In this document: piece after piece, positions 1 through 6,827 of the stretch
Layout: each line of letters starts with the position of its first letter
How positions within the stretch are numbered: the first letter of the stretch is position 1
Source of the DNA: Savagea sp.
GTDB taxonomy: Bacteria > Bacillota > Bacilli > Bacillales_A > Planococcaceae
DNA: 8,116 nt
Reading direction: 5' to 3'
Assembly (NCBI GenBank): GCA_030147435.1
Contig: JASKZX010000108.1
Span: 1-8,116, forward strand
Translations under genes and position numbers: made by a program
Notes under the pieces: generated by a model
Told to the model about the DNA's origin: nothing
Database searches by the model: none
Seen by the model: only the letters and a program-made list of their open reading frames with translations

Positions 1-332
1 CCTTCGATCAACGTAATATCATGCGTTTCAATGACTGAACGTATTTGTTGAACGAGAGTATCTAGCGATATACTTTCGTTCTGTTCTTTCAATGCAAAAT
101 GAGGAGAGGCAGGACGCGGTACTGTAACAGAAGAAAACGCTTCAATTTGTAAATAGTCTTCAAACCACGCAAGATCTGGATAGCGCTTCGTTCGTTCATC
201 TCTTCCTGTTTGAAACGGTTTTACAATCGCTACTTTTTTTCCTTGTCTCTGAAAGTAACGATAAAGGACCGTCGTTGCTACCGTCTTTCCGACATCTGTT
301 CCGACGCCTGAAATAAAATATGCTTTCGTCAT
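1..332 (-). CDS. bioD: Dethiobiotin synthetase BioD, N-terminal part (truncated by window edge)
   Basis: ATP-dependent dethiobiotin synthetase closes the ureido ring of dethiobiotin from 7,8-diaminopelargonate, CO2 and ATP, the penultimate step of biotin synthesis in the cytosol. The 110 visible residues start MTKAYFISGVGTDVGKT. They carry the P-loop variant GTDVGKT (residues 11-17), a KPFQTG segment (38-43) matching the family KPV-TG motif with its conserved Lys, and ASPHFA (75-80) matching the family SPH motif. The visible part ends at IEG, just before the family's GAGG segment. Full family members run about 225-240 residues, so roughly half is present; the rest lies left of the window. The ATG at 330-332 is preceded by AAGGGATGG on the minus strand. 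The gene is probably first in its transcription unit, because its promoter lies directly upstream and faces divergent genes. Identification is firm from the motifs and their order. Confidence 0.95.
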   Translation of the reverse strand, partial: MTKAYFISGVGTDVGKTVATTVLYRYFQRQGKKVAIVKPFQTGRDERTKRYPDLAWFEDYLQIEAFSSVTVPRPASPHFALKEQNESISLDTLVQQIRSVIETHDITLIE

Positions 333-345
333 ATTACCATCCCTT

Positions 346-375
346 TGGTTAACTATTTTTATTAAAAGTTTACAC
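346..375 (-). promoter_or_regulatory. Candidate BirA (biotin repressor) operator overlapping the bioD transcription start
   Basis: An imperfect inverted repeat, TGGTTAACT (346-354) and AGTTTACAC (367-375), is separated by 12 bases. The arms resemble the BirA half-sites TTGTTAACC/GGTTTACAA known from biotin operons. It sits over the predicted +1 of bioD, where repression would be expected. A second similar dyad, TGTCAACA (403-410) and AGTTAACT (423-430), also with 12 bases between arms, covers the -35 box. The E. coli operator has a longer inter-arm distance (about 15-16), so the spacing is a caveat and the assignment rests on arm sequence and location. Confidence 0.5.
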
Positions 376-379
376 TTAA

Positions 380-408
380 ACTATACAAATAGTTCGAACT
401 TATGTCAA
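380..408 (-). promoter_or_regulatory. Sigma-A promoter of bioD
   Basis: On the minus strand TTGACA (408-403) is followed after exactly 17 bases by TATAGT (385-380). This is a near-consensus vegetative promoter, with a predicted start near 373 and a leader of about 40 bases before the bioD ATG. The 17-base spacer contains a perfect 10-base palindrome, AGTTCGAACT (391-400), which could be chance or an extra protein site. Confidence 0.75.
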
Positions 409-433
409 CATTATATTTATTTAGTTAACTTAT

Positions 434-458
434 GTTTCATTTTGAGAAGGACGGGTAA
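434..458 (+). promoter_or_regulatory. Candidate sigma-B (general stress) promoter
   Basis: GTTTCA (434-439), 13 bases, then GGGTAA (453-458) closely matches the sigma-B consensus GTTTAA-N13-15-GGGTAT. It lies about 37 bases upstream of the first small gene, with a predicted start near 466. No comparable sigma-A promoter was seen for this unit. The match predicts stress or stationary-phase induction of the two small genes downstream. Confidence 0.55.
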
Positions 459-494
459 ACAGTAAATAACTTACAAATGAAAGGGATGAGACAA

Positions 495-683
495 ATGAAA
501 AAAGAAATTGTACATGACAAACGCCAATCGAAAAAACGTTATCTGTCTGAGGAAAAAGAAATCTTTAAAATGATCAACGAAGGAGGTCCTGTCATTTCAG
601 GTGATTCGTTTGCTCATCTAGAAGATACAGATGACAAAGGACATAAAAAAGAGCATCACCCGTATCATTCCGATGCGTCGTAA
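495..683 (+). CDS. Small NEGGP-motif protein A (62 aa, probable stress protein)
   Basis: This encodes a highly charged, soluble 62-residue protein with no signal peptide or membrane segment. The N-terminal third is Lys/Arg-rich, the centre has EEKEIFKMINEGGP (about residues 19-32), and the tail is acidic then His-rich (GHKKEHHPYHSD). The ATG at 495 was chosen over the in-frame ATG at 477 because AAAGGGATGAG lies at the right distance before 495, while nothing SD-like precedes 477. It is followed after 56 bases by a paralogue with the same NEGGP core, and both lie between one sigma-B-like promoter and one terminator, suggesting a bicistronic stress unit. I do not recognise a named family. Function is unknown; a small, charged, disordered protein induced by stress is the best description. 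Confidence 0.75.
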   Translation: MKKEIVHDKRQSKKRYLSEEKEIFKMINEGGPVISGDSFAHLEDTDDKGHKKEHHPYHSDAS

Positions 684-739
684 TGAAAAGCTTTATGTCA
701 GACGCAGCGGAACTATCATAAAAGAAAGGATTAGATAAT

Positions 740-889
740 ATGAGTAAAGAACAATTACAAAATGAAGAAGAAAGCAAAAAGATTCCAAAAGAAGAGCGAA
801 AAATTAAAGAAATGGTCAACGAAGGTGGCCCTATTCCTGATCCTGAAAAGCCAGATATTGCACGCCCCGAAGATCGCAAAAATGAATAA
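740..889 (+). CDS. Small NEGGP-motif protein B (49 aa, paralogue of A)
   Basis: A 49-residue ORF starts at an ATG with GAAAGGA upstream (724-730) and ends at TAA 887-889. The protein is rich in Glu and Lys. It holds EERKIKEMVNEGGPIPDPEK (about residues 18-37), aligning with EEKEIFKMINEGGPVISGD of the preceding gene, so the two are tandem duplicates that diverged outside the core. The DNA is also similar over the core (570-590 and 812-832). No transmembrane segment is present, and the Pro-rich C-terminal half is likely disordered. It is short enough to be missed by gene callers. The conserved core with mostly third-position changes, the RBS and the terminator that follows argue that it is real. 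Function is unknown. Confidence 0.72.
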   Translation: MSKEQLQNEEESKKIPKEERKIKEMVNEGGPIPDPEKPDIARPEDRKNE

Positions 890-906
890 ATTGACGTTTA
901 ATAAAG

Positions 907-949
907 AAAACACCTTTTCGTAGAAATCTTTTACGAAAAGGTGTTTTTT
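907..949 (+). terminator. Intrinsic terminator of the small-gene unit
   Basis: A perfect 16-bp stem (907-922 with 932-947) with a 9-base loop runs into a T-rich tract ending at 949. It lies 18 bases after the stop of the 49-aa gene. The complementary A-rich flank means it may also work on the minus strand, backing up the terminator at 969-998. Confidence 0.9.
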
Positions 950-968
950 ATAATAGTTACATCATCAT

Positions 969-998
969 AAAAAAACGCTAATGTAGTATTAGCGTTTT
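969..998 (-). terminator. Intrinsic terminator at the end of the hydrolase gene / MBOAT operon
   Basis: An 11-bp perfect stem (988-998 with 972-982) with loop 983-987 is followed on the minus strand by seven T (975-969). Outer arms 957-965 and 999-1007 (TTACATCAT/ATGATGTAA) are also complementary and could extend the structure. The stem includes the TAA stop of the hydrolase gene (997-999), so termination overlaps the coding end. Confidence 0.85.
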
Positions 999-1920
999 AT
1001 GATGTAATATCATTTAAAACTTTTAAATATTGTTCACTATACAATGTGCGAGGAGCTAAATATGCTTTTACCCATCGACGTATCGGTTTATAACTTTCGG
1101 GAATCATTTCATGATCGACTCCTTCAATCCAATATGTCGTTAATAAGTCGTCGGAAACGATTTCCTCATACGTATCAAACGTGTTTTCAATATCTACTTT
1201 CTCGTCTGAAGAACCGCCGATTAATACGATCGGTTTCGTTAAATTACGTAAGTCTTGTCGTACGTCTACATCTAAGTTTTTTTGCATAAAGCCAAAACGT
1301 GCACGCGACAAGTCTCCACCCGCTGCGACATAATCTTCATATTTCCCTTGTCGCATATATTGTTCTAATCTCTTATGTTCTTCAGCTGTTAATGTCTGTT
1401 GACGTTGAAACTCCATCTGCTCATGCCAATTAATTGCAGGACTAATGAGAATCCCTCTCACTGCTTGTGTCTCTTCAACTACTCGTGGCACTACCCAACC
1501 GGCTTGACTCATACCGAGCACGACAATTTCATCAGCGTCATTAAAATATCCGATCATCCGCTTCGTTTCTTGAATACGGTCCTCCATCGACTGTTGTAGC
1601 CAATCTCCTCGAGACTGACCAATCCCTGGCTTATCCCATGAGACGACATTCCAACCATTGTTCGTTAATACTTCCCAAATAGGATAATATAATGATTGAT
1701 GACTCGCATCAATCGGTCCATCGCCATGAACGATAAAAACATATTTATTTGAAGGTTCTTTCGGAGTAGCGGTCGTTACGTGGAGTAATTTTCCTTCTCC
1801 TACACAAACAAAACGTTCATATTCTTCAAAGTCATACGTATGTGAATTATATAAATAACTAGCAATTCCTATCACTGCTAACAAAATAACGATAGCTGGC
1901 ACTATTTTTTTATTGTTCAT
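997..1920 (-). CDS. Membrane-anchored alpha/beta hydrolase
   Basis: This is a 307-residue serine hydrolase of the alpha/beta fold. Residues 1-24 hold a KK basic start and a hydrophobic span (about 6-24), giving an N-terminal membrane anchor with the catalytic domain outside. The oxyanion region is HGDGP (65-69). The nucleophile elbow is GMSQAG (Ser138), and likely acid and base are Asp239 (GGSSDE) and His270 (GVDHE). WDKPGIGQSRGD (95-106) is the loop typical of the family. A helical cap (about 165-225) lies between Ser and Asp. The substrate is not evident; esterase, deacylase or peptidase activity is possible. No upstream in-frame start exists (a stop lies 25-27 bases before the ATG) and the SD is weak; a better AAAGGATG lies about 35 bases upstream. 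The gene follows the Sel1 gene by 106 bases and is probably last in the MBOAT operon, which suggests acyl ester turnover on the same polymer. Confidence 0.85.
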   Translation of the reverse strand: MNNKKIVPAIVILLAVIGIASYLYNSHTYDFEEYERFVCVGEGKLLHVTTATPKEPSNKYVFIVHGDGPIDASHQSLYYPIWEVLTNNGWNVVSWDKPGIGQSRGDWLQQSMEDRIQETKRMIGYFNDADEIVVLGMSQAGWVVPRVVEETQAVRGILISPAINWHEQMEFQRQQTLTAEEHKRLEQYMRQGKYEDYVAAGGDLSRARFGFMQKNLDVDVRQDLRNLTKPIVLIGGSSDEKVDIENTFDTYEEIVSDDLLTTYWIEGVDHEMIPESYKPIRRWVKAYLAPRTLYSEQYLKVLNDITS

Positions 1921-2026
1921 ATATCCATCGACTAGGCGATTGCTTCACATCCTTTCTGTCAACTCTAATATAGTAGTTGCAATGCCTCTCTATTTTAGCA
2001 CTTGGATGTGAACATTATTCAAAATA

Positions 2027-3010
2027 TTACTCATCTTCTTTTTCAACTAATGTTTGAACGATTGCACGAACAAATTTCTTTAATTGTCCGATATACATTT
2101 TTTCAGTTTCTACACTGACTTCATATACTGCTTGACGTCCTAAAATAACGAATGTTGCTCGACCATCAATTTGATAAGAAAACGCCGGGTACATTTGAAC
2201 GTATTGTTCAGTAACTGGTAACTTCACTTGCTTTTTAATAGCATCATATTGTTCCTTCAACCCTAACGTTCGTCCATTCATTACTTTGGGTGTGTGAACA
2301 TAGATTCCAAAAATCGCAAGTGGGATATTGTACGCTTTCAACGTCGGGTGTTCTAATACGTACGCTCGGTCTATCGCTCCTTCAACACCTGTTGTATCGA
2401 GTTCAACAGCGTGTTGAACCATTTCCAGACGATAATTTACTTTCCTTCCTTGAATGTATACTCGTGGCCAAGCGAAAGGATCAATCGATATATCTTCTCG
2501 TTCAATCAATTCAGACTCTGCTAAGCGACGCGCTTCAAAATTTCCTTCATTTGCTAAATTGACGAGATATTCAAATGTTTCTTCTCGCTCCTCTTCTGTT
2601 CCGAGTCCTTCTTGAATATATTGCCAAACAGGGAAAATCGCTTCTACTACTTCTTGTTGCATCGCTTCATAATATGCTCGGTACGCTTCATGATGATTTT
2701 CTTCTTTCTCTTCCATTTGACCGAGTGCAAATAATGCAGCTGGTAATCGTTCAGCCGCTGCTTGTTGATACCATCCTTTGGCATATCGGAATTCGGATGC
2801 TTCTTCATGCATTTCACCTAAAGTGAGCATCGCTTCTGCATGCCCTAATAACGCCGCTTTCTTTAAATAATAAACGGCACGTCCTTCATTTTTTTCAACA
2901 TATTCACCTTCTAAATAAAGGATTCCTAAACTAAAGGCTGCTTTTGGATGATCTTCTTCTACTAACTCATATAATAACTTAATTTGTTCTTCTGTTACTC
3001 GTTGTTCCAT
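2027..3010 (-). CDS. Sel1-repeat (TPR-like) protein with an unassigned C-terminal domain
   Basis: This is a 327-residue protein without signal peptide or membrane span, so cytosolic. Residues about 22-56, 57-88 and 89-121 form Sel1-like helix pairs with the A-x-LG-x-(L/M)Y/H and A-x-x-W/YY-x-x-A patterns, for example AAFSLGILYLEG followed by AVYYLKKAALLGHAEA. A fourth degenerate unit reaches about 155. Such repeats form superhelical scaffolds for protein partners. Residues about 170-327 are different, mixed alpha/beta in appearance (VYIQGRKVNYRLEMV, LAIFGIYVHTP, FSYQIDGRATFVILG), and match no family I recognise. The ATG is preceded by AGGAG at good spacing. It lies 49 bases after the SGNH gene with no convincing terminator between (only a GC-free 7-bp repeat), so co-transcription is likely. 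A scaffold or regulator for the MBOAT-SGNH machinery is inference. Confidence 0.82.
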   Translation of the reverse strand: MEQRVTEEQIKLLYELVEEDHPKAAFSLGILYLEGEYVEKNEGRAVYYLKKAALLGHAEAMLTLGEMHEEASEFRYAKGWYQQAAAERLPAALFALGQMEEKEENHHEAYRAYYEAMQQEVVEAIFPVWQYIQEGLGTEEEREETFEYLVNLANEGNFEARRLAESELIEREDISIDPFAWPRVYIQGRKVNYRLEMVQHAVELDTTGVEGAIDRAYVLEHPTLKAYNIPLAIFGIYVHTPKVMNGRTLGLKEQYDAIKKQVKLPVTEQYVQMYPAFSYQIDGRATFVILGRQAVYEVSVETEKMYIGQLKKFVRAIVQTLVEKEDE

Positions 3011-3059
3011 ATTATCTCCTCATTTCATCGCTCGTTTATTTTATCACAAAATAACACGA

Positions 3060-4103
3060 TTAGAGTAGCCCTCTTTCTTTTAAGCGCATCCGCAAATAAA
3101 CGAGCACTTCTTCGACATTGTCTTTCGTTACATAAATCCCAAAATCGGTAGATACATCTTCCGCATCGTAACCATATTCAAGTCTCTTAGCAATTTGCAT
3201 TCCGATTTCGGGATAAAAATGATGACCATCCATATAATAATGACGTTGATCAGTAATTTCATTTGGATACATGAAATGCCAAATGCTTCCGTTCGTTTCA
3301 ACGAGACCTTTTAACCACTTTTCATACTCTTCATATAATCCTGCATCGATTAATGTTTCAAAAAGAGGTGTCGAAATCGGTGTTGTAAACCAGATAGACT
3401 CTCGGCTTCCAATAGTTTCACGCACTTTTGACATAATCTCTTCATATTGATCGAAATATGTAAAGCCGCTGCGATAAAAACTATTTGCAAATGTCTCTAC
3501 TTTTTTCTGAAATTGTTCTTCCGTCATCGCTTCTTTCTTTATTAAAACGTCGCCATCTCTCGTATAAAACTTCTCTCCTTCTGGAATCCGTCCACTAGAG
3601 AGCCACGCATTTCGTAATGCATATTTTGCGCTCGGTAATGATAAAAGGTAGCGCGTTTTATATAACGGTTGTTCGATCTTTTCTACATAGTTCGTTAATG
3701 ACCGAGGAGTACTTGCTTCTGTAGTATTCGATTTAAAAAAATCAATCCCTATGATGAAACGCTCCGTTTCTGGATGTTGTTCAAGTGTATATAAAACAAA
3801 TGTATGATATTCGCGCATCGAATAGTTCGCTGCTGCAAAATTGAATACGTCCCATTGATCAAAAGCATTCGATGGAATGTATGTCGCACGGCTACTCCCT
3901 AAAAGAACAGTATCAAGCGTTGCGTAATCACGTAGAGCGACGGCCTTTTGTTCTCGTTCATCAATGACTGTTTGTACTTGATTCCATTGATGATGATGAC
4001 CATAATGCCAATACGGATCAATCACATAATTGATCGCAATGACTACTGACAACGCCGCAAAAGCTACAGCAAACATCATAGCGATAAATTGACGATCGTT
4101 CAT
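3060..4103 (-). CDS. SGNH-hydrolase-like acyltransferase partner (AlgJ/AlgX/DltD-type), membrane-anchored
   Basis: This is a 347-residue protein with an N-terminal hydrophobic span (about 6-28) and the rest predicted extracellular. The SGNH block I motif appears as VLLGSSRA (66-73, Ser70 or Ser71 as nucleophile). A conserved-type NFAAANYS segment (88-95) and a C-terminal YYMDGHHF (289-296) give the Asp-x-x-His pair (Asp292, His295). This order is that of proteins acting with MBOAT transporters to place acyl groups on polysaccharides or teichoic acids (AlgJ/AlgX, PatB, DltD). Its SD, AAAGGAGG (4110-4117), overlaps the stop codon of the MBOAT gene, so translation is coupled and the two products should be made in a fixed ratio. 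The acceptor polymer cannot be read from the sequence. It is not a clear DltD: the neighbouring dltA and dltC genes are absent. Confidence 0.85.
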   Translation of the reverse strand: MNDRQFIAMMFAVAFAALSVVIAINYVIDPYWHYGHHHQWNQVQTVIDEREQKAVALRDYATLDTVLLGSSRATYIPSNAFDQWDVFNFAAANYSMREYHTFVLYTLEQHPETERFIIGIDFFKSNTTEASTPRSLTNYVEKIEQPLYKTRYLLSLPSAKYALRNAWLSSGRIPEGEKFYTRDGDVLIKKEAMTEEQFQKKVETFANSFYRSGFTYFDQYEEIMSKVRETIGSRESIWFTTPISTPLFETLIDAGLYEEYEKWLKGLVETNGSIWHFMYPNEITDQRHYYMDGHHFYPEIGMQIAKRLEYGYDAEDVSTDFGIYVTKDNVEEVLVYLRMRLKERGLL

Positions 4104-4115
4104 TTCGCTCCTCCT

Positions 4116-5540
4116 TTAAAAGTTAAAGTATAAAAATTCACTAACTTCTTGTAAATGACTAATGCCATAGAAAAATAACAGTCCAGCAAATACAGCAAGT
4201 CCTGCTGTACGCTTTTTATGTTCCATAATTTGAACAGCGTTTCGCGCAAAAAATGTCACACTGACAGTTACAACGATAAGTACAATAAATTCAATCGGTT
4301 TTTCTAATGCAATCGTTACAGGGTTTCTCGACATCTCTAAAATTGCCTCTAAAGAGCCGACTCCATTACCACCAAACATTGCTTTGTAGACGGAAAAAGC
4401 ATCTTCAACAGACTTTGCTCGAAACATAACGAATGTTAAATGGATAAAACTAAATGTTACAAACCAACCTGCAAGGCGCGACATTTGAAATCCGAAACTA
4501 TTCCATAAGCGATGCACAATACTTGCTAGTCCATGCATCACACCCCATATAACAAATGTCCAAGCCGCTCCGTGCCAAATTCCGCTAATAAGAAAGACGA
4601 GAAAAATATTGACATATGTTCTCTGTATATTTTTTCGATTACCCCCGAGTGGAATATACACATATTTCGTTAAAAACTGTGTAAGTGTAATATGCCAACG
4701 ACTCCAAAAATCTTTAATACTCGTCGCTTTGAGTGGGGAGTTAAAGTTTACTGGTAAGGCGATGTTAAATAATAACCCTAAACCGATCGCCATATCGGAA
4801 TAACCACTAAAGTCAAAATAAATTTGGAACGTATAAGCAAATGTCGTCAACCAACTATCAAGCAATGTCAATTTATCGACGATGCGGTACCCTTCTGAAG
4901 CATAAAGAGCAAGTTGGTCGGCAATCCCTACTTTTTTAAATAAACCAATCGCAAAAATAAGTAATCCTTTCGCAATATTTGACGATTGAATCGTATACGT
5001 CGATGCATTACGAAATTGAGGCATTACTTTTCCGTGATGAACGATCGGCCCTGCTATTAATTGTGGGAAAAAGGAGACGAATAAGCCGTAACTGAAAAAG
5101 TTATAAGACTTCGTTTCATAACGATACGAATCGACGAGATAAGCAATTTGTTGGAACGTGTAAAAACTAATCGCAAGAGGTAACACTAATTCTTTCAATG
5201 GTAAAGATAAACCGAACATTGTGTTTACCGTCTCTATAAAGAAATCATAATATTTAAAATAACCGAGTAAACTTACGTTAAACACGATACCGAGTAGAAG
5301 TATACCTTTTCTAAATTTTTCCCAAAGACCTCTCGCTAAAATAGTACCAATTGTAAAGTTAACGAACATAGAGCTTAAAATAAGTGGTAAATAGACTGGA
5401 TTCCAGTAACTATAAAAAAATAATGAAGCGACGAGTAACCAAATACGTGCGTAACTATTGTTCCATCGACCGATCAAATAAAATAACGCCCACGTTATCG
5501 GTAAAAAGATGAAGATAAACTCATATGAGTTAAAAATCAA
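4116..5540 (-). CDS. MBOAT-family O-acyltransferase (AlgI/PatA-like)
   Basis: This is a 474-residue polytopic membrane protein with about 11 hydrophobic spans. It opens MIFNSYEFIFIFLPI, the typical AlgI/PatA N terminus. Core motifs are FYTFQQIAYLVDSYR (126-140), FFPQLIAGPIVHH (157-169), YFDFSGYSDMAIGLG (241-255), FWSRWHITL (278-286) and SGIWHGAAW (319-327), with His323 the expected catalytic residue and His283 its conserved companion. The family passes an acyl group, usually acetyl from acetyl-CoA, through the membrane to an extracytoplasmic SGNH partner, which is encoded immediately downstream. The start is TTG (5538-5540), supported by AGGAGG 7 bases upstream and by the family N terminus; no in-frame ATG fits. 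A terminator separates it from the gene upstream, but no clear promoter was seen in the 66-base gap, so some read-through may feed it. Confidence 0.93.
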   Translation of the reverse strand: MIFNSYEFIFIFLPITWALFYLIGRWNNSYARIWLLVASLFFYSYWNPVYLPLILSSMFVNFTIGTILARGLWEKFRKGILLLGIVFNVSLLGYFKYYDFFIETVNTMFGLSLPLKELVLPLAISFYTFQQIAYLVDSYRYETKSYNFFSYGLFVSFFPQLIAGPIVHHGKVMPQFRNASTYTIQSSNIAKGLLIFAIGLFKKVGIADQLALYASEGYRIVDKLTLLDSWLTTFAYTFQIYFDFSGYSDMAIGLGLLFNIALPVNFNSPLKATSIKDFWSRWHITLTQFLTKYVYIPLGGNRKNIQRTYVNIFLVFLISGIWHGAAWTFVIWGVMHGLASIVHRLWNSFGFQMSRLAGWFVTFSFIHLTFVMFRAKSVEDAFSVYKAMFGGNGVGSLEAILEMSRNPVTIALEKPIEFIVLIVVTVSVTFFARNAVQIMEHKKRTAGLAVFAGLLFFYGISHLQEVSEFLYFNF

Positions 5541-5557
5541 TGCGGCTCCTCCTCCTT
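5541..5557 (-). promoter_or_regulatory. Strong Shine-Dalgarno deciding the TTG start of the MBOAT gene
   Basis: AAGGAGGAGGAG on the minus strand (5557-5546) places AGGAGG (5553-5548) seven bases before TTG 5540-5538. The long purine run compensates for the weak start codon and fixes the N terminus. Confidence 0.8.
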
Positions 5558-5585
5558 CATTAGCATTAAATAATCATTGTTGAAA

Positions 5586-5623
5586 ATAAAAAGTACTACA
5601 TTCTTTTTAAGAATGTAGTACTT
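5586..5623 (-). terminator. Intrinsic terminator of the 406-aa protein gene
   Basis: A perfect 15-bp stem (5609-5623 with 5591-5605) with a 3-base loop is followed on the minus strand by a T-rich run (5590-5582). The stop codon TAA (5609-5607) lies inside the hairpin. It sits between the 406-aa gene and the MBOAT gene and marks the boundary between the two units. Confidence 0.87.
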
Positions 5624-6827
5624 CTTTTGCACTAATACGAATGAATTGATCTTCAATTGTCACAATATATGAATCGAATTCGTACGTTCCTTTTTTAATT
5701 GTTTTTTTCCCGATATCTTTTAAAGTTTTTTCGATATTCGGTAAGCCGTATTGATACATTTGTTGATATAACACGTGACGTACAACCCCTTCTTCAACGA
5801 CATAGGTTTGTCCATCATCTGTAATGAATCGCTGCGTATCATCTTCTCCTTCATAAAGAGCGATGAGGCGACCTTCTTGATGGAAGTGAGCGATAACATC
5901 TTCACTTCGTTCACCGAGATAAGGGACTTCCCATGTATCGCGTTCAAGTCGTTCGATTTCTTCTTGTGTCAATTTTTCTTCCGGGTAACCAAAGATCATT
6001 TCGCCTTGATGCCATGCTGTTTCAAATGTTTCTAAGTCCGCTTTTTTAAACGGTCCTTTTAAATCTTCTTCTGGGAAGAAATGTTCTTTCGTTCGACCAG
6101 CTGTCGAATTCGCTTGTTTTGTTTCTACATCAAAGTTAACAAAACGCACATGGAGCTTCTCTTCTCCGAAAGGTTCTCCCTCTTCATCAACATCTTGCTT
6201 TTCATACATATGAATAAATTGGTATTTTCCCCAGTCATCTGTTTTCCAGTTGACAGAACTAACAGTAAACGGTCTGCCAGAAAATCCTACCGATTCACTC
6301 GTCACTTTTAAATATGTTAACTTTACATCGCGAACGAGTAAATCGTCTTCGATATCCTCTTCTTCATCTTCATCTTCTTTCATAGGAGGTGAAGCATCAT
6401 AATAGAAAAGAGCGATCATTTCATCTTCATTTCCTTTTAACGTATCAAAAGCTTTTTCTTTAGAGACGATCGCATCTTCACGCTCATAATAAACGTAACC
6501 TTTTTTCTCTTCTCGGTCGCGTAAGTAAACTTTCATCGTTCCGTAATACAACTCATCATCGAGTACATTATCTTTCGGCGCAAATGTAAACGGATATTCT
6601 TTCGTCAGATCAAACTTCTCCGCATCTTCCATGACGAGATATGCCTCAATCGTCACACCCCGATGAGTTGTATAAGTCGTTTGAGCAATCGCTTGCTCTT
6701 TTAATTCTTCTGCGACGACGCCTTTTCCTTGTTTTTTCACAATCGATGCATTCATCTTAATCGCAATCGTTGTGCCTAACAATACGAGAATTACCGCCGT
6801 CAAAATCATTGCGATTTTCTTGTTCAA
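5607..6827 (-). CDS. Membrane-anchored extracellular protein of unknown function (406 aa)
   Basis: I do not recognise a family. Residues 1-24 are a basic NKK plus a hydrophobic span, giving a single N-terminal anchor or uncleaved signal; there is no lipobox Cys. The remaining about 380 residues are very acidic, with a run of 11 acidic residues among 12 (151-162) that suggests a flexible or cation-binding linker. Two parts flank it: about 45-145, with alternating hydrophobic residues (beta-like), and about 165-406, which includes DWGKYQFIHMYEKQD and a C-terminal YEFDSYIVTIEDQFIRISAKEVLHS that looks like a small beta domain. The start is TTG (6825-6827) with AGAGGAAG about 10 bases upstream. 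The first in-frame ATG (residue 7) would cost the basic N terminus and has no SD. The TTG overlaps the stop of a possible 28-aa leader ORF. An envelope role is likely from topology only. Confidence 0.75.
   Translation of the reverse strand: MNKKIAMILTAVILVLLGTTIAIKMNASIVKKQGKGVVAEELKEQAIAQTTYTTHRGVTIEAYLVMEDAEKFDLTKEYPFTFAPKDNVLDDELYYGTMKVYLRDREEKKGYVYYEREDAIVSKEKAFDTLKGNEDEMIALFYYDASPPMKEDEDEEEDIEDDLLVRDVKLTYLKVTSESVGFSGRPFTVSSVNWKTDDWGKYQFIHMYEKQDVDEEGEPFGEEKLHVRFVNFDVETKQANSTAGRTKEHFFPEEDLKGPFKKADLETFETAWHQGEMIFGYPEEKLTQEEIERLERDTWEVPYLGERSEDVIAHFHQEGRLIALYEGEDDTQRFITDDGQTYVVEEGVVRHVLYQQMYQYGLPNIEKTLKDIGKKTIKKGTYEFDSYIVTIEDQFIRISAKEVLHS

Noticed and set aside
477..494. In-frame ATG at 477 as start of the 62-aa protein
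   Set aside because: No Shine-Dalgarno precedes it, and the AAAGGGATGAG that serves the ATG at 495 would fall inside the coding region.
580..587. Perfect AAGGAGGT inside the 62-aa gene as an internal ribosome binding site
   Set aside because: No start codon lies at a proper distance downstream; the sequence is explained by the Glu-Gly-Gly codons of the conserved core.
592..879. 95-aa minus-strand ORF over the small genes
   Set aside because: It is antisense to two better supported genes that have RBS, promoter and shared motif. Its composition is low-complexity Ser/Phe-rich, as expected of a shadow frame.
1957..1962. TTGACA upstream of the hydrolase gene as a promoter
   Set aside because: No acceptable -10 box lies 16-18 bases downstream on the minus strand.
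3035..3054. TTATTTT/AAAATAA repeat between the SGNH and Sel1 genes as a terminator
   Set aside because: The stem is 7 bp with no G-C pairs and no following T tract, so it would not stop transcription.
4116..5540. Calling the MBOAT gene dltB
   Set aside because: The N terminus and motif spacing are AlgI/PatA-like, the protein is longer than typical DltB, and no dltA or dltC genes flank it.
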